64,000 nt of DNA, taken from the NCBI GenBank assembly GCA_964397305.1, contig CAYNIP010000004.1:122794-186793 (forward strand), in the 5' to 3' direction. Position 1 is the first letter of the stretch; every line of letters begins with the position of its first letter. The stretch is from JAAUTY01 sp964397305 (lineage in GTDB: Bacteria; Cyanobacteriota; Cyanobacteriia; Cyanobacteriales; Spirulinaceae). This document shows, in pieces, positions 53,480 through 62,284 of this stretch. The position numbers were made by a program, and so were the translations under genes. Below the pieces are notes generated by a model, which ran no database searches, was not told where the DNA came from, and saw nothing but the letters and a program-made list of their open reading frames with translations.

Positions 53480-53638
53480 CGTTTGGGTCGATAGAGAACA
53501 TTAGATCATCAAGGCTTTTTAGAATCAGAAAATCTAGAAGCTTACTAATCTTGAGGTAAGCTCCTTTTATACAATAGCGAGCGTTTCTATAAGTTGTAAC
53601 ATGATCAGGAAATATATACTTGAATAAGATTATTCGAC

Positions 53639-55711
53639 TCATGCTGGAAGAATCCAGGAAAGCAATCGATGCAGAAACGCCCAGAGGATCACAAAGGGGA
53701 ATAAGAGCTTCAGATACCAGGGAGAAATTTGCCCGTTCCAGGGTAGCCCCTGCTCGTAACGTCGCTGGTCAGACCAACGACGTAGGCTGAGAATGACGGG
53801 TTGATAGAGAGGCCAAATTTTGCAATAGGGAGCCTTTGTGCCGGCGGCATCCATGATGCTATTCACTGCCCGACGCGCCGCCTCATTGGCTGCTTCCATG
53901 GTCGCTAAATCTGTGTGGGTGCGGACGTAATCGGACGCGAGGAAAAGGTTCGGGATTTGGGTGTGGGCGGTGGGGCGCAAGGCCCAAGTATTGACGAGAT
54001 TTACGAGCAGGGGCTCGCCGTTGATATTGGCGGCGGGATCACCGAGGCGGCTGTGATAGCAGAGGGTTTCGTGGCCGGGACGTTGGCAAAATCGCTGCCC
54101 GCTCTCCGGCTCGGGCTGGGGGATGGGTCCGACAAAGCCCTTGGCAATCAAGGCATTAACAGCGAGGCGAGCTTGGCTTTGATCTACTTGAAGATGGTTC
54201 GCAACTTGAGCGAGGGTGACACGTTCCTGGCTGTTAATCCAGAGGAAGAGATCTTTGAAGAGGTCGGGCAAGTCTCGATCTAGAATTTTGGCTAGTTGCT
54301 CAGGATTTTGAGCCAGTTCACAACAGTTATGGATAATGTTGGGGTCTAGAAACCAACTATGCAAATCTTCATCTTGTAGCAAGGGCTGACCTTTTTCTTG
54401 GAGCGATCGCTGCATCTGCTCCCAGACTTCTGTTTGGATTTCGGCAGGCGAACAGATCTGGGCCGGCTTCTTGATTTTTAACCCCAAGGAGTTGTTGATT
54501 GCGCCCACTTCGTCTGTGTTGGGATCAATGAAATACCCCCAATTAGACGGGATTGCAGAAATAAGGCCCTTGACTGTTCCATCACCAAATTGATCCATGG
54601 GGAAGTCCGGCCAAAAATCCGGCTGAGAAATAGAGGTGAGGGCCCAAGGGGTATCGACGTAGAGCACATGACCGTGGGTTACGGGTACATCGCGGTTGAG
54701 GTAAAACTGAAGGCCGCTCATCCAAGCGGTACTGGTTCCTAGGCGCCTGAGGTTAGCGAGGGTGTGATCGCCCGCTACCAAGTCCTCAGAGATGAGCCCA
54801 GCCATGATTTCTACAGGCAAGGCCGCGATGTAATAGTCCCCTGTCACGGTTTGCTCTGTTTGGGTCTCTAGATTCGTGACGACGGCTCCTGTGATTTGCA
54901 CCTGACCGGCCTGATCCTTGCCAGCTTCAAGGCGGCGTAACCGGTGAGAGGAATGGTATTTCACTCCCTGGGCTCGCAAGTAGTCTAACCACGGATTGAG
55001 CCAGACATCGTTCGTAGGGCCGTTGAGGACACGATCCACGCCCGTAGTTGCAGGATTGATTAAATCCAGGAGTAGTTGCACGAAGATATCGCCAATAGTT
55101 TTCGTGCTGGCCAGCTCAGCGCGGGAGGCGACGAGGGAGGTTGTCAACCCCCGTGCTAAGAGAGATTGATAGGCGGAGGATTTATTCTCAGCATCTAGAT
55201 AATCCCACCAACTAATTTTTTCATACTCTCCTAGGCGGCGTGCAGTACAGGAAGTCAAAAGCTGCCAAATCCGCTCAGCAAAAAATTCTAATTCTCCGGG
55301 CTTTAGCTCTAAGTCTGCCTCACGAAGTAACGCTTTAAGAATCAGAATGATATCCGAGAGGTTTTGAGGAAAGCGGGCTGGTAAAACGATGAGGTCTTGG
55401 TCGATCCGGGCCAGGGCCAAGCGGCTAGCAGCAACCAAGTTATCGAACACCCCCCGGCGATTGTTCCCATAGGGAATCCGCTTCATGGTGTCGGTCACAT
55501 GGCGATAAAAGCCGGGAAAGAAACGGAAGCCGTGTTCTCCTGGTAGGGGTTTCTTGCCGGGGCTAGCACTGTTGGGGACATCAAGGCTGCGGGCTTTGCC
55601 CCCAGGAATGTCTTTGAGTTCATAGACCTCTACTGCAAAGCCTCGCTCGATGAGTTCATGGGCTGCACTCATGCCTGCAATGCCACCGCCTAAGATTACG
55701 ACTTTTGCCAT
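53639..55711 (-). CDS. FAD-dependent amine-oxidase/phytoene-desaturase-like protein with winged-helix-like insert
   Basis: 690 residues from ATG at 55711 (MAKVVILGGGIAGMSAAHEL), with AGGGA 7 bases upstream. A GxGxxG FAD fold is followed by GGKARS. The C-terminal FAD block FLASDYVRTHTDLATMEAANEAARRAV is also typical. The closest enzymes are phytoene desaturase-like and HpnE-type hydroxysqualene dehydroxylase proteins; the substrate is not known. Odd: at about residues 490-530 there is a winged-helix-like segment (RVTLAQVANHLQVDQSQARL AVNALIAKGF). The C-terminus ends in a hydrophobic helix (WYLKLLFPFVILWAFLHRLL), suggesting membrane anchoring. Confidence 0.75.
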   Translation of the reverse strand: MAKVVILGGGIAGMSAAHELIERGFAVEVYELKDIPGGKARSLDVPNSASPGKKPLPGEHGFRFFPGFYRHVTDTMKRIPYGNNRRGVFDNLVAASRLALARIDQDLIVLPARFPQNLSDIILILKALLREADLELKPGELEFFAERIWQLLTSCTARRLGEYEKISWWDYLDAENKSSAYQSLLARGLTTSLVASRAELASTKTIGDIFVQLLLDLINPATTGVDRVLNGPTNDVWLNPWLDYLRAQGVKYHSSHRLRRLEAGKDQAGQVQITGAVVTNLETQTEQTVTGDYYIAALPVEIMAGLISEDLVAGDHTLANLRRLGTSTAWMSGLQFYLNRDVPVTHGHVLYVDTPWALTSISQPDFWPDFPMDQFGDGTVKGLISAIPSNWGYFIDPNTDEVGAINNSLGLKIKKPAQICSPAEIQTEVWEQMQRSLQEKGQPLLQDEDLHSWFLDPNIIHNCCELAQNPEQLAKILDRDLPDLFKDLFLWINSQERVTLAQVANHLQVDQSQARLAVNALIAKGFVGPIPQPEPESGQRFCQRPGHETLCYHSRLGDPAANINGEPLLVNLVNTWALRPTAHTQIPNLFLASDYVRTHTDLATMEAANEAARRAVNSIMDAAGTKAPYCKIWPLYQPVILSLRRWSDQRRYEQGLPWNGQISPWYLKLLFPFVILWAFLHRLLSWILPA

Positions 55712-56174
55712 GGTGAATTCCCTGTATTTCTCCACGTACCCGACTGAAGCCTGCCCTCGCTGCTCACAAGGGTCGTGCCAGATTGTAATCTACACTACCT
55801 TTTGCTGGGTTCTCCGATTCAACAACTTGTTGGGGATGATGGCGAAACTCTTGCGGTTGAGGACCTAGCGCTGTGGAATAGTGCCAAGCCTCCTTATAGA
55901 CTACTCTAACTTTTCGTGAATTGAGCTTTGCTGGGGGCTGTCACCTCTAGCCTCTTAGGAACTGAGGGCTGAGGGGGCTTGAAAATTTCCCCAGGGCCGT
56001 GCCGCTTGGGGCTCCCAGGCCTTGGGGGCGATCGCCCCCGAGATTCGGTTAATCCCTGCTGTTAGGTTCGGTTAAGCCCCACAGCAGCGGGGGAGGGATT
56101 TTGTACAGTAGGGACAGGTACCTGAAACGTGCTTGAACGACGCTAGGAGCCAGCCCAGCGCTGGTTGTGGCCTT
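55712..56174. other. Intergenic stretch of about 460 bases
   Basis: No gene found. It holds a 16-base palindrome GGGGGCGATCGCCCCC at 56024-56039 (HIP1 core) and a direct repeat TTCGGTTAA at 56044-56052 and 56067-56075. Confidence 0.5.
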
Positions 56175-56513
56175 ATGAACAATCTCGAACGCTCAGAGTT
56201 TTTTGATCACGAGGGGTCGGAGGGCAACTTCCTTTGGCAGTACGTCCAGTCCCTGGATTCCGAGACGGCAGCGCAGTTGTCGAAGCCCTCGGCCGAAGCG
56301 GTGCAGGTGATGGAGCGCAACATCGTGGGGATGCTGGGCCAGTTGCCCCGGGAGCAGTTCAACGTGGCGATTACGACCAGCCGGGAGCATCTGGGTCATT
56401 TGCTGGCCTCGGCGATGATTGGGGGCTACTTCCTGCACAAGGCCGAGCAGCGCCTTGGGTTCGAGCGCCACTGGCAAGTAGCTCTGGAAGGGAGCGATCG
56501 CCCCGAAGCCTAG
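56175..56513 (+). CDS. DUF760 family protein
   Basis: 112 residues from ATG at 56175; the frame is open further upstream from TTG at 56133. The family blocks NFLWQYVQSLDSETAAQLSK, VQVMERNIVGMLGQLP and TTSREHLGHLLASAMIGGYFL are all present. DUF760 proteins occur in cyanobacteria and plants and lack an established bacterial function. Convergent with the phosphoribosyltransferase (13 bases apart). Confidence 0.9.
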   Translation: MNNLERSEFFDHEGSEGNFLWQYVQSLDSETAAQLSKPSAEAVQVMERNIVGMLGQLPREQFNVAITTSREHLGHLLASAMIGGYFLHKAEQRLGFERHWQVALEGSDRPEA

Positions 56514-56526
56514 ATTTTCTCCCCCC

Positions 56527-57051
56527 TCACGGCCGGCTACTGAGGCGGGTGTACCTCGCTGCCACCTCGGCGGGGGACACCCGCTCGTAGTATTCAAAGG
56601 GCTGGTGAATCCAGGGATTGTCGGGCAAGTAGGTGACGAAATAATCGGGCTGGACGACGGAACAGCCCTTGTACCAGAGCACGGCGGTGCGGCAGTCGTG
56701 CAGGCGATCGCCATAGTGATCTTGAAGCCAGCGCACCGACTCCCGGAGGCTGATACCGGAGTCGGCTAGATCATCAACGAGGAGGAGGCGATCGCCCAGG
56801 TCCCCCACCAGGGACAAGTGCTCCGAAAACACGATCTCGCCCCGCTGGCGGTTGCCCTCACCCCGATAGGAGGCGGCGGCAAGGATCGCGAGGGGCCGGT
56901 CAAAGAGGCGGCAGAGGATATCGCCGACCCGCAGGCCGCCCTTGGCAATGCAGACAATCTGGTTAAACTCCCAGCCCGACTGATAGATTTGCGCTGCCAA
57001 CTCTTCAATCAGGCGGTGGTACTCTGACCAGGACACGTACAGCTCTGGCAT
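56527..57051 (-). CDS. Phosphoribosyltransferase family protein
   Basis: 174 residues. PRPP-binding signature RLLLVDDLADSGISLRESV, preceded by CIAKGGLRVGDILCRL. The small size and pattern match the xanthine/guanine-type (Gpt/Xpt-like) purine salvage class, though the base specificity cannot be read. C-terminal block PWIHQPFEYYERV is characteristic of this group. It is encoded divergently from the transporter gene. Confidence 0.85.
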   Translation of the reverse strand: MPELYVSWSEYHRLIEELAAQIYQSGWEFNQIVCIAKGGLRVGDILCRLFDRPLAILAAASYRGEGNRQRGEIVFSEHLSLVGDLGDRLLLVDDLADSGISLRESVRWLQDHYGDRLHDCRTAVLWYKGCSVVQPDYFVTYLPDNPWIHQPFEYYERVSPAEVAARYTRLSSRP

Positions 57052-57165
57052 AGCAAAGATGGTAATCGAGGGTCGCGGGGGTGGTACAACTGGCTAGTAT
57101 CGCAGATACAGAGCCACCAAACGGTCGGCCTCGAACAGCACGCCCATTGCTCGCAATGCTAGCCC

Positions 57166-58851
57166 ATGTCTGACGCCGCCCCCAATCCGAGCCTTATAGA
57201 ACCGACTGTCGCCCAGGAGCCGCTCCAATTCACCACCAAACTGGCCTACGGGGCCGGGGATTTAGGGGCGGCGATTACTAGCAATATTCTGGTCTTTTTT
57301 CTCCTCTTCTTCTTTACCAATGTGGCCGGGTTGCCAGCGGGCCTGGCGGGAACCGTGCTGGCTGTTGGCAAGATTTCCGACGCGATCAACGATCCGATTC
57401 TGGGCATGATGAGCGATCGCACCCGCAGCCGTTGGGGGCGACGCTTGCCGTGGATGTTGTGGGGGGCCGTGCCCTTTAGCCTACTGTTTCTGGCCCAGTG
57501 GTGGGTTCCTCAGTTTAGCGAGAATACCACCCTCAACATTTGGCTACTCTTCGCCTACTACGTCACGATCTCCGTGCTGTTCAACCTGGTCTACACGGCC
57601 GTCAACCTGCCCTACACCGCGCTCACGCCGGAGCTGACGGAGGATTACAACGAGCGCACCAGCCTCAACAGCTACCGCATGGCCTTCTCGATTGGGGGCA
57701 GTATTGTGTCGCTGCTCCTGGCTCAGCTGATCTTCCAGGTGTACCGCGATGCCCCCTTCACCCAGTACCTGATGCTGGGGGGCGTTTGTGCCTTGCTGGC
57801 GGTGTTTTCGACGGTCTGGTGTGCCTTGCGGATTCAGGAGCGGGGGTCCGAGCCCTTTCTCAGTCGGGCGGGGCGGCGGCGGCTGGGCTGGGGGGCCTGG
57901 GGCCTGAGCACGGCCCTGGCCTTGGTCAGCGCGGGGGCCTTGCTGGGGGGGACAGGGGTGTTGACGCCGGGGGGATTTGCCAGCATCTTGGGGTTTCTCT
58001 TCAGCTTCCTGTTGCTGGCAGCAGGCTGGACGCTGATCCAGTCGGCTCCGGAGCCCCATTTAACGGATGCAGCGGCGGCCCAGTCTCGTTCCTTGGTCTA
58101 TAGCATTCCCACCCTGCCGATCCGGGCGCAACTGCGGATTGCTTTTGGGACACGAGCCTTCTTGTATGTGATTGGCATCTACCTCTGCTCTTGGCTGGGG
58201 GTGCAGTTGATCGCGTCGATTTTGATCTACTTCGTGGTCAGTTGGATGGGGATTGCGGAGGAGTCCTTTGTCTCGGTGGCGATCGCCGTTCAGGGGACAG
58301 CCTTGGTGATGCTGTTTGTCTGGCGCTGGGCGAGCGATCGCCTGGGGAAGCGGGCCGTCTATGGCCTGGGAACCAGTCTCTGGCTGGTGGCCCAGGCGGG
58401 GCTCTTTTTCTTGCAGCCGGGGCAAGTGGGCTGGCTCTATGCGCTGGCAATCCTGGCGGGCAGTGGCGTGTCTGTCGCCTACTTGATCCCTTGGTCGATG
58501 GTTCCGGATGTGATCGAGCTGGATGAGCTGCATACGGGCCAACGGCGGGAGGGGATCTTCTACGGCATGATGGTGCTGCTACAAAAGCTGGGACTGGCGA
58601 TCGCCCTGTTCCTAGTCGGTCAAGTGCTGGAGTTTGCCGGCTTTGTGCCTCAGATCCCCGGCGAGCCGATCCCGACCCAACCCACCAGCGCCCTGTTAGC
58701 GATCCGCTTGACCATCGGCCCGCTGCCCATGCTGGTGCTGATCGCCGGCCTAGTCCTCGCCTACTTCTACCCCCTGACGCGGGAGGCTCACAGCCAGCTC
58801 CGCCAGGAGCTGAGCCAGCGGCGAGCAGCATCAAGGTCCCCTAAAGCCTGA
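57166..58851 (+). CDS. MFS transporter, GPH (MelB-like) family
   Basis: 561 residues with about twelve membrane segments. N-terminal LAYGAGDLGAAITSNILVFF and the cation-binding region ISDAINDPILGMMSDRTRSRWGRR are typical of glycoside-pentoside-hexuronide:cation symporters. The cytoplasmic loop and VPDVIELDELHTGQRREGIFYG near the C-terminus also match. It would take up a sugar or related solute with Na+ or H+. In cyanobacteria the substrate is usually unknown. Confidence 0.88.
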   Translation: MSDAAPNPSLIEPTVAQEPLQFTTKLAYGAGDLGAAITSNILVFFLLFFFTNVAGLPAGLAGTVLAVGKISDAINDPILGMMSDRTRSRWGRRLPWMLWGAVPFSLLFLAQWWVPQFSENTTLNIWLLFAYYVTISVLFNLVYTAVNLPYTALTPELTEDYNERTSLNSYRMAFSIGGSIVSLLLAQLIFQVYRDAPFTQYLMLGGVCALLAVFSTVWCALRIQERGSEPFLSRAGRRRLGWGAWGLSTALALVSAGALLGGTGVLTPGGFASILGFLFSFLLLAAGWTLIQSAPEPHLTDAAAAQSRSLVYSIPTLPIRAQLRIAFGTRAFLYVIGIYLCSWLGVQLIASILIYFVVSWMGIAEESFVSVAIAVQGTALVMLFVWRWASDRLGKRAVYGLGTSLWLVAQAGLFFLQPGQVGWLYALAILAGSGVSVAYLIPWSMVPDVIELDELHTGQRREGIFYGMMVLLQKLGLAIALFLVGQVLEFAGFVPQIPGEPIPTQPTSALLAIRLTIGPLPMLVLIAGLVLAYFYPLTREAHSQLRQELSQRRAASRSPKA

Positions 58852-58947
58852 ACTCTGGGGGAGTCGCCAGCTAAGATCACGAGCAACCCCAAACAGCAGC
58901 AAGCGCTTGGCCGCCGTCACCGTTGGCGTGCAAGAGCAACTCCCCCC

Positions 58948-59883
58948 TCAGGGTGCTGGCGCGTCCCCTACCTGCGCCACGACCTCAATCGGTAGCGCCA
59001 GCGCCGCCGCCACCTCAGCCGTGCTCAGCCCCAAGGCCCGCAGCCGCGAAACCGAGTCGAGGCGAGCTTGCCGCTCTTGGTCAGCCCGCTGGCGTTCTTG
59101 GTCAGCCCGCTGGCGTTCTTGGTCAGCCCGCTGGCGTGCTTGCTCAGCCTGCTGGCGCTCTTGGTCAGCCTGCTGGCGTGCTTGCTCAGCCTGCTGGCGC
59201 TCCTGCTCAGCCCGCTGGCGCTCCTGCTCAGCCTGCTCGCTGGGCAACAGCACCAGATTTCCCGCAGCATCATAAAACCGCAGCCAGGGCGCGCTTTCCC
59301 GCAAAATCGTTCCCGACCAAGGGCCAAGCCACAATTCCAGCGTCTCGCACCAGAGCCAGCCTTGTTCGTGCTTTGCCAAGTCCTGGTAGCGGTTCGTTGC
59401 CCCTAGCCGCCAGCCTTGCAGCGAGCGGGCATCGAAGGGGTCATACACAAAGTACTCGCGGGTGTGGAATGTTTCGGCGTAGAGCTGTTTCTTGGTGAGC
59501 AAATCCACTCGCCGCGTCGTGGGGGACATCAGCTCCACAATGACATCGGGATAACGTCCCTGCTCTTCCCAAATCGCCCAATATTTCCGCTCTTTGCGAC
59601 CATCCACCTGCAACGCCGCGAAGAAGTCCGGCCCGCGAAAGTCGCGGTTCATCGCTTGGTCTACGCTGTAGTAGACGAACATATTGCCGCCGGCGAAGAA
59701 GTCATCGCGATCGCCCAGGGCCGCATAAACGCCATCGATGAGAACATTCATCGCGATGCGGTGGCGGTTGCTCTCCAAGGGCTCTCCGTCGTCGTAGGGC
59801 AGGTCCCTGGGGGGATGCGGAAATTCAGGGTCGGCAGCCGTTGGCGCTGCCAGTTGCGGGTCTTGGGTCAGTTCGGCGGACAT
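58948..59883 (-). CDS. Uma2 family endonuclease-like protein, copy 1 (8 heptads)
   Basis: 311 residues. PD-(D/E)xK-like core: YPDVIVELMSPTTRRVDLLTKKQLYAE and EYFVYDP. After the domain comes a coiled-coil stretch of eight 7-residue units (ADQERQR, AEQARQQ types; 21-bp DNA repeat), then a tail RLRALGLSTAEVAAALALP. Uma2 proteins are abundant in cyanobacteria; their activity is mostly uncharacterised. The paralogous copy lies upstream on the same strand, with about 110 bases between stop and start. Confidence 0.85.
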   Translation of the reverse strand: MSAELTQDPQLAAPTAADPEFPHPPRDLPYDDGEPLESNRHRIAMNVLIDGVYAALGDRDDFFAGGNMFVYYSVDQAMNRDFRGPDFFAALQVDGRKERKYWAIWEEQGRYPDVIVELMSPTTRRVDLLTKKQLYAETFHTREYFVYDPFDARSLQGWRLGATNRYQDLAKHEQGWLWCETLELWLGPWSGTILRESAPWLRFYDAAGNLVLLPSEQAEQERQRAEQERQQAEQARQQADQERQQAEQARQRADQERQRADQERQRADQERQARLDSVSRLRALGLSTAEVAAALALPIEVVAQVGDAPAP

Positions 59884-59996
59884 GGCTTCCCCGGAATGTT
59901 GAACCTAGCTGCATCCTAGCGCAGCAGCCTCAGGGCGCGTCCTGCGGTGCGTCCGTTGGCCGCCGTCACCGTTGGCGTGCAAGAGCAACTCCCCCC

Positions 59997-61024
59997 TCAG
60001 GGTGCTGGCGCGTCCCCTACCTGCGCCACGACCTCAATCGGTAGCGCCAGCGCCGCCGCCACCTCAGCCGTGCTCAGCCCCAAGGCCCGCAGCCGCGAAA
60101 CCGAGTCGAGGCGAGCTTGCCGCTCTTGGTCAGCCCGCTGGCGCTCTTGGTCAGCCCGCTGGCGTGCTTGCTCAGCCTGCTGGCGCTCTTGGTCAGCCCG
60201 CTGGCGCTCCTGCTCAGCCTGCTCGCTGGGCAACAGCACCAGATTTCNNNNNNNNNNNNNNNNNNNNNNNNNNNNNNNNNNNNNNNNNNNNNNNNNNNNN
60301 NNNNNNNNNNNNNNNNNNNNNNNNNNNNNNNNNNNNNNNNNNNNNNNTCAGCCCGCTGGCGCTCCTGCTCAGCCTGCTCGCTGGGCAACAGCACCAGATT
60401 TCCCGCAGCATCATAAAACCGCAGCCAGGGCGCGCTTTCCCGCAAAATCGTTCCCGACCAAGGGCCAAGCCACAATTCCAGCGTCTCGCACCAGAGCCAG
60501 CCTTGTTCGTGCTTTGCCAAGTCCTGGTAGCGGTTCGTTGCCCCTAGCCGCCAGCCTTGCAGCGAGCGGGCATCGAAGGGGTCATACACAAAGTACTCGC
60601 GGGTGTGGAATGTTTCGGCGTAGAGCTGTTTCTTGGTGAGCAAATCCACTCGCCGCGTCGTGGGGGACATCAGCTCCACAATGACATCGGGATAACGTCC
60701 CTGCTCTTCCCAAATCGCCCAATATTTCCGCTCTTTGCGACCATCCACCTGCAACGCCGCGAAGAAGTCCGGCCCGCGAAAGTCGCGGTTCATCGCTTGG
60801 TCTACGCTGTAGTAGACGAACATATTGCCGCCGGCGAAGAAGTCATCGCGATCGCCCAGGGCCGCATAAACGCCATCGATGAGAACATTCATCGCGATGC
60901 GGTGGCGGTTGCTCTCCAAGGGCTCTCCGTCGTCGTAGGGCAGGTCCCTGGGGGGATGCGGAAATTCAGGGTCGGCAGCCGTTGGCGCTGCCAGTTGCGG
61001 GTCTTGGGTCAGTTCGGCGGACAT
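59997..61024 (-). CDS. Uma2 family protein, copy 2 (interrupted by assembly gap)
   Basis: The protein is identical to copy 1 through the Uma2 domain up to EQAEQERQRA and at the C-terminal tail. The coiled-coil part is interrupted by the 100-N gap. Removing the gap and a 55-base duplication of its flanks gives 873 bases, an uninterrupted frame of 290 residues with five heptads instead of eight. It is therefore probably an intact gene. The 5' flank resembles copy 1 for about 40 bases and then diverges, showing a true tandem duplication of about 1.1 kb. Confidence 0.75.
60248..60347. other. Assembly gap (100 N)
   Basis: Exactly 100 unknown bases, the usual placeholder. The 55 bases before (60193-60247) and after (60348-60402) are identical, so the contigs probably overlap and no sequence is missing. 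Confidence 0.9.
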
Positions 61025-61295
61025 GGCTTCCCCGGAATGTTAAGCCTAGGTGCATCCTAGCGTAGCAGCCCTGCCAGTTGCCTGGGTTGAGCGGCGCGAA
61101 ACTGAGCAGCAGCAAGGATTAGGTTTTGCTTCGCGCGCCCCAACCCAGGAATTTCCAGGAGTAAGACTGACTCCAAGTACGCCAGCGCCCGCTGTTTTTC
61201 CCCTCAATCGCCTCAGACCCCATCGATACTGTTGGGGGAGGTGAGGCGTCTCTAGTCTGGTGGCCGACAGCTTGATAGAGCCCCATCAGCAGCAG

Positions 61296-62177
61296 CTAGC
61301 GATCGCCCAGCAGTTCCTGCGCTGCCTGGGCCCAGCGCACGACTGGGATCGCCAGGTTGGCGATCGCCCGCCCCGTCATCGCCTCGGAAATCCCGCTGGC
61401 GTGCAGCCCCAGTACGTAGTAGTTCCCGTCGGCAAACTTGCCGAGTAGCGGGCTGCCGGAGGCGCCGGGCATGGTGTCGCAGTCGTGGAGGATGCGTCCG
61501 TCTTCGCGAACGCCGCGCAAGCTGCAACCCAGGTGGACGCTGGGGGTTTCGCCGGGAGCGTCGGCGGGAAAGTCGCCGGAGTAGCCCGCGAGATTGATGT
61601 TGCCCTCCGACCAGCTCAGATCGCTGTAGTCGCGAATCGCCAACCAGCCGAGCCAGCCGTAGCGATCGCCCAGGGGCCGATCCAGTTTCAGCAGCGCCCA
61701 ATCGCGATCGCCGCCGCCGTCGCTAAAGTCCGTGCCATACTCCATCGCCACGACCATCGCGCTGGTCTCCGCTTCGCCGCCAATCAGGTTGGGCCGAAAG
61801 CGCAGGCGGGTATTGGGCCGCCTGGTATTGGCATCAAGCGCGCAGTGGGCATTGGTCAGCACCAGGTCGCGCCCGATCAGGCTGCCGGTGCAGTGGCCGC
61901 GAACCGCGCCGCTGGGGGTCAGCGCTTCGAGGCGACCGATCGTAGACCAGGGATAGCTGCGGCTCAGCAGGGGCGCGCGATCGTCGGGGCCGATGACAAG
62001 GCGGCCCCCGGTGGGATCGTCGGAGCGTTCGAGTCCTTCGGGCACGAAGGCGCTGCCATTCGACGCGGCTTGTTCGAGCGCCTCGACGACTGGAGCCTGG
62101 GCAAACAGGGTTTGGCCTTGCCCGCTGGCAAAGACAGCGACGAGACTCAGGACAAATGCAGCGATAAATTTCTTCAT
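61296..62177 (-). CDS. Secreted trypsin-like serine protease
   Basis: 293 residues from ATG at 62177 (MKKFIAAFVLSLVAVFASGQ); the frame extends upstream but the signal peptide fixes the start. Catalytic His in LTNAHCALD, Asp in DRDWALLKLD and Ser in MPGASGSPLLG. Four cysteines lie near the active site, probably as disulfides (GHCTG, NAHC, LGC, HDC). It is exported or periplasmic. It lies 107 bases downstream of the TPR-CHAT gene on the same strand. Confidence 0.85.
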   Translation of the reverse strand: MKKFIAAFVLSLVAVFASGQGQTLFAQAPVVEALEQAASNGSAFVPEGLERSDDPTGGRLVIGPDDRAPLLSRSYPWSTIGRLEALTPSGAVRGHCTGSLIGRDLVLTNAHCALDANTRRPNTRLRFRPNLIGGEAETSAMVVAMEYGTDFSDGGGDRDWALLKLDRPLGDRYGWLGWLAIRDYSDLSWSEGNINLAGYSGDFPADAPGETPSVHLGCSLRGVREDGRILHDCDTMPGASGSPLLGKFADGNYYVLGLHASGISEAMTGRAIANLAIPVVRWAQAAQELLGDR

Positions 62178-62284
62178 GGCAGTTGGGGGAATCAGGTTTA
62201 ACGAGAATCGCTCCTCTATTATCCAGACGACGCGCGGCAGGTGGGGGGCGGTTTCATTTTTTGTAATTCGCAGGTGCCATAGCC

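Noticed and set aside
59947..60639. Plus-strand frames across the Uma2 genes and the N gap
   Set aside because: Heptad-encoding repeats leave other frames open; the Uma2 domain is on the minus strand.
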